Source of the DNA: Methanococcoides sp.
GTDB lineage: Archaea > Halobacteriota > Methanosarcinia > Methanosarcinales > Methanosarcinaceae
Direction of reading: 5' to 3'
Length of the DNA stretch: 64,000 nucleotides
Assembly (NCBI GenBank): GCA_021108275.1
Contig: JAIORD010000057.1
Coordinates: 56,112-120,111 of the forward strand
Below the pieces are notes generated by a model. That model had not been told where the DNA came from. It searched no databases and worked only from the letters and a program-made list of their open reading frames with translations. Below are positions 18,059-26,922 of this stretch, one piece after another. The translations under genes and the position numbers were made by a program. Position 1 is the stretch's first letter. Each line of letters begins with the position of its first letter.

Positions 18059-18702
18059 TGTCTCAACACTGCTATAAAAGAATACTTGTTTTGAGTCCAC
18101 ATACAGACGATGGTGAAATCGGTGCGGGAGGTGCGATTGCAAAATTCATCTCAGAGGGTGTAGAGGTTTATTATGTTGCATTTTCTAGCTGCGAAGATTC
18201 AATACCAGTTGGTTTTTCAAAAGATATATTAAAATTTGAATGCAAAGAAGCAACCCGAATTCTTGGTATTAAGCCCGAAAATCTAATTCTATTTGATTAT
18301 GAAGTTCGTACTTTCCCAGAACACAGACAAGAAATTCTTGATGACATGGTAAAGTTAAATAAGAGAATCAATCCCGATTTGATACTTATACCTTCATCCA
18401 ATGACACCCATCAGGATCATCAAGTAATTAATAGGGAGGCTCTAAGAGCATTTAAAAAAACCTCTACAATTTGGGGATATGAGCATCCTTGGAACAACCT
18501 AACTTTTACAACTGATGTATTTTTAAAATTGGATGACATACATATTATGAAAAAAGTAAATGCATTAGAAGCATATAATTCACAGGATTATAGGACATAT
18601 TTTGATGAATATTACATTAAGGCGTTATCATATACAAGGGGGTCTCAAGTTGATTTTAAATATGCTGAGACTTTTGAGCTATTAAGATTATTGGTGTTAT
18701 AA
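18058..18702 (+). CDS. PIG-L family sugar N-deacetylase
   Basis: About 214 residues. PIG-L/LmbE enzymes are zinc-dependent deacetylases of N-acetylglucosamine-type sugars. Motif 1 is SPHTDDGEIGAGG (PHxDDxE), motif 2 is SSNDTHQDHQ. The ATG at 18058 is taken as the start because AGGTGTG precedes it and it forms a TAATG junction with the upstream gene; an upstream in-frame GTG exists at 18046. A free amino group on a sugar made by this enzyme would be a suitable acceptor for the acyl group discussed at 9.8-12.6 kb. Confidence 0.88.
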   Translation: MSQHCYKRILVLSPHTDDGEIGAGGAIAKFISEGVEVYYVAFSSCEDSIPVGFSKDILKFECKEATRILGIKPENLILFDYEVRTFPEHRQEILDDMVKLNKRINPDLILIPSSNDTHQDHQVINREALRAFKKTSTIWGYEHPWNNLTFTTDVFLKLDDIHIMKKVNALEAYNSQDYRTYFDEYYIKALSYTRGSQVDFKYAETFELLRLLVL

Positions 18703-19386
18703 ATGAAAAAAGTTGTAATTCATCAACCAAATTATCTTCCTTGGATTGGATATTTTCAAAAAATTTCGTCATCAGACATTTTTATTATTTTAGACGATGT
18801 CCAATTTTCAAAAGATAGTTTTACTCAAAGAACAAAAATCCGTACTCCTAATGGTTGGATGTGGCTAACAATTCCAATTCAGAAAAATAATAATTTTAAC
18901 AATATTAATCAAGTTTTACTTCCAAGTGATTCTAAATGGTTGAATAGTCATTGGAAGAGTATTGTTGCAAATTATTCTAAATCAAAATATTTCAATCAGT
19001 ATGGATCTTTTTTTGAAGAGCTTTATTTAAATAATAATATTCAGGATTTACAAGCATTTAATGAAAAAATCATTTTGTATTTGCTAGATGTGTTGAAAAT
19101 TGATGTTGAAGTATTTAGGTCTAGTGATTTTGAATTAGATTCATTGAAAGGTACTGATTTGTTAATTGAATTAGTCAAAAAAGTTGATGGAGATTGCTAT
19201 ATATCTGGAATGGGCGGTAATAATTATATGGATACTAATCTCTTTTCTCAAAACAATATCAAATTAGAATATTTCAAGTATAAACCATTTGAATATGAGC
19301 AAAGGTGGGATGGCTTTGAACCCTATATGAGTATTATTGATCTGTTGTTTAACTGTGGAGATGAATTTAAATCGGAAATATTTTAA
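18703..19386 (+). CDS. WbqC family protein
   Basis: A 227-residue WbqC-like protein, recognised by VVIHQPNYLPWIGYFQK at the start, LDDVQFSKDSFTQRTKI, then a conserved GGNNYMD and the C-terminal YMSIIDLLFNCGDE. The family accompanies genes for amino-acylated or otherwise modified sugars in O-antigen and capsule clusters, but its reaction is not established. The ATG directly abuts the PIG-L stop. Confidence 0.85.
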   Translation: MKKVVIHQPNYLPWIGYFQKISSSDIFIILDDVQFSKDSFTQRTKIRTPNGWMWLTIPIQKNNNFNNINQVLLPSDSKWLNSHWKSIVANYSKSKYFNQYGSFFEELYLNNNIQDLQAFNEKIILYLLDVLKIDVEVFRSSDFELDSLKGTDLLIELVKKVDGDCYISGMGGNNYMDTNLFSQNNIKLEYFKYKPFEYEQRWDGFEPYMSIIDLLFNCGDEFKSEIF

Positions 19387-19465
19387 AAACAATTTCACTT
19401 GAATTATTTGTATACACTATACGTTTAAAATATCGCAATGAGTTTGAATATATTATGAGGTTAAT

Positions 19466-21370
19466 ATGAATAACATATCAATTAATTTCAATAAGCTTTA
19501 TCAAAGACATGATATTATGTTAGCTTATATGGGAGTAATTACTGGCATTTTTGTAATTTCTCTCTACTATTTAATAGAATTAAATCAAAGAGATATAGGC
19601 CTTACAATATTCAGTTCATCGTTGATTTATTTACTTATTCACAATAAGCTTTCAAAAAATAGTGCTCCATATTTTCAGTTGTCTACAAATGAAAAACTAC
19701 TATTAAATGGACTATTTTTCATTTTGTTATTTAGTACCTTATATATTTGGTGGTCCCAATTGTATCAAAGACCATTTATCTACTTTGTATTGATTTCTAT
19801 TTTAGTCAGCATTATTGCAATTGAAATATTTTATATGGATGAAAGTTCATCAGCTTCGCACATACTCATTAAAATATTGTTGTTATCTGTTAGCTTTAGA
19901 GTAGGACTTTTTTATAATTATCCAAGTCTTATGGGTTATGATGCATATACGCATGCTGAACTCGCTAAATTCATTGTAAGTAGTGGATTTATACCTTCTA
20001 TTGAAATCAGTGGTAAATATTTTTATTATCCAATTTTTCATATATTTATCTCAATCATTCAGATTGTCTCTGATTTAGTTATAAAAGATTCAATTTTCAA
20101 TTCAATTGGTATGTCTAGTATATTTTCAACAGTATTCATTTATCTTGTGTGTATGAAAATTAATACTGGAAAGCGGGTAGCATTACTTTCAACTTTATTG
20201 TTGAATTTCATCAATTTCATCATTGTAAGGGGTATTGCAAATATAACACCGGGATCTTTAGTAATTTGCTATTCATTAATTCTTTTATACATATTTTTTG
20301 TAAAAGAGAAATCTCCATCTCTAATTTTGTTAATGATATTCTTAACTTTTCTTATGATCATTACGCATCAACTTTCTACTTTCGTAATCTTTATTATCGT
20401 TTTATCGTTTATGATTAGTAAGTATCTTCATCTACGCACAATTTCAGATTCAAATTCGATTGTCAATGCTAGTTATGTCATATTGTTTGCAGTTTCATTA
20501 CAATTCTATTGGATGAATTCTTATACATCATCTGGCGCTTCATTTTTTGATATTGTATTAGGTCCTTTGATTGGTGTTCTTAAAGCAGGAGGAGGTGAAT
20601 ATGGAAGTAATGTATTAGTTGTTGGTCAAACATATTCATATACTTTACTTGAAACATCATTAATTCATTTAAGCTATTTGATAATTCCTTTTTTTGGGAT
20701 TGCAGGTATTTTTCTTTGGGCTTCTTCTAAAGAATCAAATAAATTCTCAATTGCAATTGTTACAATTGTCTTATATGTATTCATATATGGGATTCCTTTA
20801 CTTGGAATCCGAAATATGTTGACTAGCAGATGGCAACCCTTTATATCTTTATTTTTGGCTATATTGGTCGCAGCATACTTGGTTAAAATAATAAGTTTAA
20901 TTAAGTTAAAATCAATTCGAATTTTTTCTATTTTTATACTTATATTCATCATATCTTTTTTTATGATAACAACTCCAGCTATCAATAAAGATAATTCTCT
21001 AATTGCAAAGGATACAACTATTAGAAATCAATTTGAATATAATGAAATATTTGGTGCCAAGGCGATTGGTCAAATGTCTACTGGAAATATATACGTTGAT
21101 ACTTCATATTGTAACAGTTTTTAGTATTATGCAACGCTTACCACTTCACGTGTGAAATCGTACAATCCTGAATACATCTCTTCAAATTTACAAATGAAAA
21201 ATAATGGAATCTATATTTTGCGAAGTTCATCCTTGTATGATCCTATTGAGATAAATTCTGAGTTATTTGGGATGACTATCGCAAAAGTGTTGTCTGAGGA
21301 TGTCTTTATCGAAATGAATGATGGATTAAATCTTTTATATAACAATGGGAATATTTTAGGATATTCTTAA
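19466..21370 (+). CDS. Polytopic GT-C-like membrane protein with an in-frame TAG codon at 21122-21124
   Basis: The frame runs 552 codons to a TAG at 21122-21124, then continues in the same frame for 81 sense codons to TAA at 21368-21370. About 12 hydrophobic helices are visible; the first outer loop carries MGYDAYTHAELAKFI, a GT-C-like motif seen in lipid-linked sugar transferases. The part beyond TAG (YNPEYISS, NGIYILRSSS) resembles a short extracytoplasmic tail, so the protein looks cut rather than finished at the TAG. In Methanosarcinaceae, TAG can be read as pyrrolysine; a simple nonsense mutation is the alternative. It is the last gene of the operon, 79 bases after wbqC, with a TGAGGTT ribosome binding site. 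Confidence 0.75.
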
Positions 21371-21453
21371 CTATATCCATTTTTTCAACTTTGAGTAGAT
21401 ACTTCAATATTTAACCTCTCTATCTTCAATTGCAGTAGATTTATCATTTATTT

Positions 21454-21542
21454 GAGGATTTCGATAAACTTATGGTTTCGGACGATTGTTTATATATAAT
21501 TTATAAGCAACCGCTTAAATTGTGGGGTTTTTCGAAATCCTC
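21454..21542. repeat. 89-bp element with 11-bp perfect terminal inverted repeats
   Basis: GAGGATTTCGA at 21454-21464 is exactly mirrored by TCGAAATCCTC at 21532-21542. The intervening AT-rich sequence is non-coding. The flanks (TTTATT on the left, ATTTGTT on the right) are only loosely alike, so a target duplication is uncertain. It is a possible MITE or a hairpin downstream of the GT-C-like gene. Confidence 0.45.
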
Positions 21543-21617
21543 ATTTGTTTGTTTGTAAATGAGATTATTCTCAAGGTTTCTAAAAAAATGATCAATTTAA
21601 AATTGTTGAATGTAAGA

Positions 21618-21745
21618 CTCTGTAGAAATCCTCTGTATTCGGACACTAATCCAATTTGAATAGATTATGGAATGTGTTACATGATGTCGAAATATCATCC
21701 TAATTTCAGCCTATATAAGTTGATTCTGATAGGTTTTCTACAGAG
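21618..21745. mobile_element. MITE-like element with terminal inverted repeats and a putative 8-bp target duplication
   Basis: The left end CTCTGTAGAAATCC (21618 onward) is mirrored by GGTTTTCTACAGAG (ending 21745), one mismatch in 14. Two bases further out on each side the flanks share GAATGTAA, consistent with an 8-bp target-site duplication around an element of about 132 bp. No coding capacity. A lone copy of one end occurs at 26523-26538. The parent transposase is not in the window. Confidence 0.6.
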
Positions 21746-21791
21746 CCGAATGTAATATAAGTTATATCCCTTTGACAGTTAAAATCTATTT

Positions 21792-21815
21792 CGAAAGAGA
21801 ATATATTCTCTTTCG
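21792..21815. repeat. Perfect 24-bp palindrome
   Basis: The half-site CGAAAGAGAATA is followed immediately by its exact reverse complement. It is positioned between the MITE-like element and the 3' end of the IS1634 relic and may be a terminator-like hairpin or part of that element's end. Confidence 0.5.
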
Positions 21816-21837
21816 TTCCACTTTTTACTTTTTTGTC

Positions 21838-23270
21838 AGAAAATCCGATTTGATAGTTCCAATAAATTCACTTGAATTGTCATGAAATGCCCTACTTTTA
21901 TTTATCGCATCAAAATTAACATAAATATATTTTTGATTTTCTCTGCCATGAATCCACAGTAACTGCCAAATTCGAAATGGATTTTTTGATGAATTTTGTT
22001 GACGTATGTTTCAACTCTGCAAATTCATACCTCATCAGCGATATGAACAACTGTGCAATAAACCCAATGATAATAGCACCAGAAATACTATCATCCGTCC
22101 ACAAACTCGCGGTTTCATCTTTATTTCGCTCTTCAATGAGTGACAGATTTTCTCGATTGAATCATTTTTCGATATGCATAAGAGCTTGTTTTAGTGTCAA
22201 ATTCTTGCTTGATTTTAAGCAGAAAAATCCTTCTCTTCCTGTAATAATCTTATCTTCAAGAAGCTTAATTGCTTCATCTTCACTGAGTTTAATCAGTTTA
22301 GTCTGAAATGAGTAGCTTACATCAATCAGTACATTATTGATCCTGATACTTTTTGGAATCTTCTTTTTCCTGTCAATGATTTTCTATAGCTCTTTAGCCT
22401 CATGAATTTGTCTTAGAGCTTTTCTTCTCTTGATTCAAGTTGTTCTTTTTGAAGTTTCTCAGAGAAGTAAAGATAGTTCACATATTGTGTTTAGTGATCT
22501 TAATTCCATCTATTCTATTCTATTCTCTGGATCAACTATGTCGGGACAATATCCATAAAAATCTGCAATGATTTTATAGTCGCTGTTATTGAGTTTTTTT
22601 GCAGCTATCCACTGCATCCCATCTGCTCTGATCAAAGTGGTATTCTCTATACTGTTAGCACCTTATCAAATACAACAAGAGAACCTTTCCTCAGTCTTGT
22701 TTACCTGATGATACGTCTTCTTAAAATGAGTCTGATCATTCAGATTACCTTTCTCTACAGTGATTCCCAATAGAAAGGTTGATGGGACTAGCGAGTTCGC
22801 TGATCCCTATGGTTATTTGCTTCTTATCTGGCCCGTGATCGCGACTATAACCATATTTTCCAAGTGGAGTTTCATCTTCATGAAGAACAACACTTGTCCA
22901 ATCCATATTGGTATGTTCGAAATCATACCTTTCGAACAACTATCCTGGATATCTGAAATGATCTCTTCTCGATTTGAACCAATATTTTCAAGAACTCGAT
23001 AGAGAGTTCTTTCGCTGAATGTGTCGAGATCAAAGATTTCAAGCACCTCTTCACGTTTTATCCATTTATGCTTTTTTTTGATGCTAAAATTATTTGTGAG
23101 CTTATGGCTCACAAGAGCTTTCAAAGCTTATTAATGCCAATACCATTTTTGTATTTGCTGAAAATACTAGAAAAGTTCAGGACATCGTAGAGTTTTTCAA
23201 TGGTCAGGATAGTTCCAATCGGAAACGATATATTGGTGTTAGGAGCATACTTTATATGTTCTTAGTTTGG
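21838..23270 (-). pseudogene. Decayed IS1634-family transposase
   Basis: A minus-strand transposase of the IS1634 group (DDE, IS4 superfamily) broken by several frameshifts and stops. Pieces in order are an N-terminal VSHKLTNNFSIKKKHKW, then EEVLEIFDLDTFSERTLY, MDWTSVVLHEDETPLGKYG with the first catalytic Asp, KKQITIGISELASPIN, and a C-terminal DSISGAIIIGFIAQLF and WQRKSKIY. Order and spacing match one full-length gene of about 480 codons. It separates the plus-strand glycan operon from the minus-strand flippase and marks past insertion there. Confidence 0.85.
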
Positions 23271-23354
23271 TTTGCATGTTTTGATCGACTCAAACAAAAC
23301 TAAGGGCTCTTATATTTATTTTGCCTGTCCACATTGGCTATAAGTTCTAAATGC

Positions 23355-24863
23355 TTATCTTCTGAGAATAATCGTTTGAAACGGTCTAATCAGTTCATTT
23401 AATTGCTTATCAGTTTTAATAATGTATCCATAATAAAAAGCAATAAACAAACCTGATATGCCTACAAGAACAAACTGGTTAACATCTAACAGTTTCAAAA
23501 TTAAGAGTAAAACCCCTGCGGGAACAAAATATAATATATTAGATATAACAATCGTTATAACTCTGGATTTTTTTACTCCTGCATAATCCATCATCTTTAA
23601 ACACATATATCCATATACTAAAACACCTGATGCAGCGAAAAGGATCAATGCTAGTCTTGCACTGCCCAAGTAGCCTCCTATTGCAAGAGATAATATTCGG
23701 GTCGTAAAATTGAAAATATTGTATTGAAGGCCAAATTGTTGTTTTTCCATTACTATATATATTGTACTTAATGGAGATGAAATAAACCAGACAAATGCCC
23801 AGATGCTTAAGATTTGTGCATAAACTCCTGCTTCGGCCCAAGCTTGTCCAAAGAATACGCTGAACACATCGCTACCAACAATTGTAATTGTAAGTATGGG
23901 AAACAGTCCAATTATTACAAGAATCTTGAATACATTTTCAACAAGTGAATCGAGTTTACCTTCTGATTTGGCTACTGATATTCTTTGGAAAAACACTTGA
24001 GATATGGCTCCACCAATAAAGCTCATTGGCATTTGAAGGAGGCGAAATCCTAATGAGTAGAACCCTACAATAGCGGGTGAGAAATAAAATGCAAGTAAAA
24101 ATGCTGGTAGTTGCCATGATATCGCATTTAGAAGAGCTGACCAGCTATCAATAAGGGGGAACTTTCGATGTCTTTTCAATCCTTCCATCATTTTTTTAGG
24201 TCTGATGTATGCTTTGAATGATTTTTTATCATCTTTCCAGATCTGTCCCGACAGAACTATTGTTGAGACTATATTTCCAATAAAGGTTCCTATAATCAAA
24301 CCAATTCCGGTTGTATAACCACCAATACCAGCCCCTATCTGCGTTCCTGTTGATGAGAGTGAACCGGAAACCCGAGCAAATGCTAGTCTTTTGAAGTGCT
24401 TCGTTCTAGAATTCCAGTAGTTCAGTGCAAGGAAAATTCCATTCAGAAAAACAAAGGGTGGTATTAACCACACATAATTTCCGAGTTGTGGTGAATTGAG
24501 GGCTAGAACGAGGGGATCTTTAAATATATATATCAAAGGAATTGTTACTACTGTAATTAGTAGAACAAATACTATACTCAGGGCAAGAAGATTTATTGCA
24601 TCTTCATCGGACTCTGGTAGCATTATTGAAAGTTCGTACCTAAGGCAGGTAATAACGCCTATTATTCCAGTAATCGAAAGAAATAAAGTCCATACCCCAA
24701 AATCCTCTGGTCCGTAAAGCCTTGTAAGTATGGGGGCTGCTAATAGAGTGACTATATGAGCAAAAGTTGTTCCACCAACTATTGTTAAGACATCAGATGC
24801 AAAGCCTTTATTCTTTTTTTGATGGGATGAAATTTCATCAGGTTGTGTTTTTGACGGATTCAT
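23355..24863 (-). CDS. Polysaccharide flippase of the MOP superfamily (Wzx-like)
   Basis: A 502-residue membrane protein with about 12-14 helices, typical in length and pattern for Wzx/RfbX exporters that flip lipid-linked oligosaccharides. The start region reads FASDVLTIVGGTTFAHIVT, then APILTRLYGPEDFGVWTLF, the hallmark GPEDFG(V)W loop of the family. Other features are SWSALLNAISWQLPAFLLAFYFSP and FSVFFGQAWAEAG. It is in a minus-strand unit with the upstream glycosidase-like gene (93-base gap) and would export the glycan built by the 7-21 kb operon. Confidence 0.92.
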   Translation of the reverse strand: MNPSKTQPDEISSHQKKNKGFASDVLTIVGGTTFAHIVTLLAAPILTRLYGPEDFGVWTLFLSITGIIGVITCLRYELSIMLPESDEDAINLLALSIVFVLLITVVTIPLIYIFKDPLVLALNSPQLGNYVWLIPPFVFLNGIFLALNYWNSRTKHFKRLAFARVSGSLSSTGTQIGAGIGGYTTGIGLIIGTFIGNIVSTIVLSGQIWKDDKKSFKAYIRPKKMMEGLKRHRKFPLIDSWSALLNAISWQLPAFLLAFYFSPAIVGFYSLGFRLLQMPMSFIGGAISQVFFQRISVAKSEGKLDSLVENVFKILVIIGLFPILTITIVGSDVFSVFFGQAWAEAGVYAQILSIWAFVWFISSPLSTIYIVMEKQQFGLQYNIFNFTTRILSLAIGGYLGSARLALILFAASGVLVYGYMCLKMMDYAGVKKSRVITIVISNILYFVPAGVLLLILKLLDVNQFVLVGISGLFIAFYYGYIIKTDKQLNELIRPFQTIILRR

Positions 24864-24956
24864 TTTAAATAACCAAAAAGTAAAATTAATTTTATAATCT
24901 CATGTTCTTTATATAATATCGAACTCTGCGGACCCTCTGATTTGTCAATATACTCA

Positions 24957-26024
24957 TTAAATACTTAAGGTTGAATTCAAATCATCTTCAATTATCAAAC
25001 CCGTACTCCATATATTAAATGACTCCCCTGCATAATATAGCCAAAACTCATCATTAGGGAAGCTATTCCTGTAAATATCATTAGTTATTACACATGGAGT
25101 ATCTTGATCATGGTAGTCAAAACCCAAACTAAATGAATTCATGTTCTTTACAAATTCCCTTTCATCATAATAAAAAGTTGGATTTGTGTCCCTATACAAT
25201 TCCATATTTGCATAATCAGTTCCATACCTATAATGCATAACTAGCAAGTAATAATTAGAATTATATTTGAATGGTGCCGCTTGGAAATATCCAAGCTTTG
25301 CATTTGAATCTTCAAATATTGGATTATTTGGATCTTTTGACCATGTAGTTAAATTTGTAGAAGTTGCTAATCCTACTCGACGGGGGAAATTTTTTAGAGA
25401 GTTATAATAAAGATAATATGTATCATTAACTTTAATTAAATTCATATTTTCTGCATCATTAGAATCCCATTCTCCCAGAGAGCCTTCTAAAACCGGATTT
25501 GTTTTCTCTTTTGTCCAAGGACCATCGGGTGAAAAGGATGAAGCTAATCCAATTGCATATACCGAACTATTATTTGACCCAGTATAAAGCATATACCATG
25601 TATCATTTTCTACCCATACAGCTGGATCCCAAACCATTAGCTCATCCCAACTAGGACCAGTTGCCAAAACGGGATTGTTAGTATCTTTCTCAAAATTTTT
25701 ACCATCAAATGAAATCGCATGCCCTATTTGAAGACCATCCCCAGAAGGTTTATCATAAGAATAATACATGTGATAAACATCTTCATCTTTCCACACACTA
25801 CCCCAAGCAGCTTTTTTCTCATCAATACCAGGACTCAATACGGGTGGACTAGAAAAATAAGACAGTGAATTCTGAAAATATATAGATAGAGGGATTTTAG
25901 AACCAACATAATTAACATAATTCCCTCCAATGTACAATAATGAACTATCTTCAGTATTATTAAAAACAAAAATAGTGCCAAATATAATACTCAAAATGCA
26001 AATAATTATTAAAATGTGTCTCAT
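24957..26024 (-). CDS. Secreted five-bladed beta-propeller glycosidase-like protein (GH43/GH130-like)
   Basis: About 355 residues. The ATG at 26024 is chosen because GAGGG lies five bases upstream; an in-frame ATG at 26042 lacks a site. A hydrophobic N-terminal segment (RHILIIICILSIIFGTIFVF) acts as signal or anchor. The body repeats the propeller signature of GH43/GH32/GH130-type proteins: YHMYYSYDKPSG, DPAVWVENDTWYMLYTGS, MNLIKVNDTYYLYYNS, PFKYNSNYYLLVMHY. DPAVWVE and the DAEN region are candidate acidic sites. It may trim or bind surface glycan outside the cell. Its promoter and leader are the third copy of the repeated cassette. Confidence 0.8.
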   Translation of the reverse strand: MRHILIIICILSIIFGTIFVFNNTEDSSLLYIGGNYVNYVGSKIPLSIYFQNSLSYFSSPPVLSPGIDEKKAAWGSVWKDEDVYHMYYSYDKPSGDGLQIGHAISFDGKNFEKDTNNPVLATGPSWDELMVWDPAVWVENDTWYMLYTGSNNSSVYAIGLASSFSPDGPWTKEKTNPVLEGSLGEWDSNDAENMNLIKVNDTYYLYYNSLKNFPRRVGLATSTNLTTWSKDPNNPIFEDSNAKLGYFQAAPFKYNSNYYLLVMHYRYGTDYANMELYRDTNPTFYYDEREFVKNMNSFSLGFDYHDQDTPCVITNDIYRNSFPNDEFWLYYAGESFNIWSTGLIIEDDLNSTLSI

Positions 26025-26042
26025 GTATCCCTCTTTAAACAT

Positions 26043-26175
26043 GTTTAAGTGGACATCCTTATTTTTAATCCCTCATTCTTTGGATTACCATCTTTACACC
26101 CAATGTGTTTCTAATGATATAAATATATTTACGGGAATTGGTCGTATTTTTTTTGAATGCACTGAAAAAGCAACA
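26043..26175 (-). repeat. Promoter/leader cassette, copy 3 of 3 (drives the glycosidase-like gene)
   Basis: On the minus strand: GTAAATATATTTATATC TATA box, then TTGGGTGTAAAGATGGTAATCC, as in the copies at 7.0 and 39.4 kb. Upstream of it lies a coaD 3' fragment in the same relative order and strand as intact coaD at 39.6 kb, so the block was copied together and placed in front of the glycosidase-like gene. Confidence 0.6.
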
Positions 26176-26227
26176 CTACGACTGGCAAAAATTAGCACTG
26201 TATGAGTTGATGAATAACAGCCTTATA

Positions 26228-26462
26228 TCAATAACTGCACAAGGTTCTCACTTGAGCTTCAAATGGTCGTGTAAATCGATATTTCCTTGGTCGATACGTG
26301 TACGATATGGGAAGGTCGTCATCCGCCATTACGTAGTTTATGCTCAATATCTTTATTTCAGCTCTTCCGGCGGCCTTTCTTATCTCGTTGATCTTCAGGG
26401 CAACGAGATTGGTCTCGGGGGATACTACGATGAACTCGTAATCATCTTCGATGGTCGATCCG
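26228..26462 (-). pseudogene. 3' fragment of coaD
   Basis: The translated minus strand reads GSTIEDDYEFIVVSPET, then ALKINEIRKAAGRAEIKI and NYVMADDDLPIS, nearly the same as the C-terminal half of intact CoaD at 39579-40043. The N-terminal catalytic part is absent and the tail has drifted. Homology stops near 26462. It is a non-functional duplicate. Confidence 0.88.
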
Positions 26463-26491
26463 CCAGATTGGTAATGCGACATCCAGGAATG

Positions 26492-26520
26492 CATGTTATG
26501 AATCCTGATCAGTTGTGTTG
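26492..26520 (+). repeat. 29-bp sequence shared with 8698-8726
   Basis: It begins CATGTTATGAATCCTGATC and matches the end of the tandem glycosyltransferase gene at 26 of 29 positions. It sits between the coaD fragment and a lone IS/MITE end, at what looks like a rearrangement junction. Confidence 0.5.
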
Positions 26521-26522
26521 AT

Positions 26523-26538
26523 CTCTGTAGAAATCCTC
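26523..26538. mobile_element. Solo terminal repeat like that of the MITE at 21.6 kb
   Basis: CTCTGTAGAAATCCTC is identical to the left end at 21618-21633. No matching right end was found before the surface-protein gene. The remaining bases to about 26840 are AT-rich and hold no gene I recognise. Confidence 0.45.
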
Positions 26539-26881
26539 AAACAAACTAAACACACAATCTTGACATTACTTCCAAGCTTTCGTATAGATTTCGTGTAACT
26601 TACAGAGTACAAGTTGAATGCCTACACAGAGAAAACAATTCCTGAATTTTAGGTATGCACTGTAAAAGCAGCAACAAAAAAATCAAGTCGTATATTTATT
26701 GTTACCTGCGGAAAGTCAGTTTTATTTAGATATTGATTTTTTATGGCCATAATGGGAATAATTATGCGCATAAGGGTTTAATCTATGTACATATATTTTT
26801 AAACTGAGTTTAATATATGGGGTTAGATTAATTAATCAAGTATTGTTTTATATAGCCAAGCACCGAAATTCATAATTGCAA

Positions 26882-26915
26882 CTTTATATATATTTATAAA
26901 TTTAAGACTGAGGGG
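26882..26915 (+). promoter_or_regulatory. Promoter and ribosome binding site of the giant surface protein
   Basis: A TATA-rich run (TTTATATATATTTATAAAT) lies about 25-40 bases before the ATG at 26923, and GAGGGG lies seven bases before it. If the TATA box is used, the transcript leader would be only a few bases to about 15 bases long. A second TATA-like run (TTTTATATAG) is near 26848 and could give a longer leader. Confidence 0.4.
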
Positions 26916-26922
26916 ATGCCAA

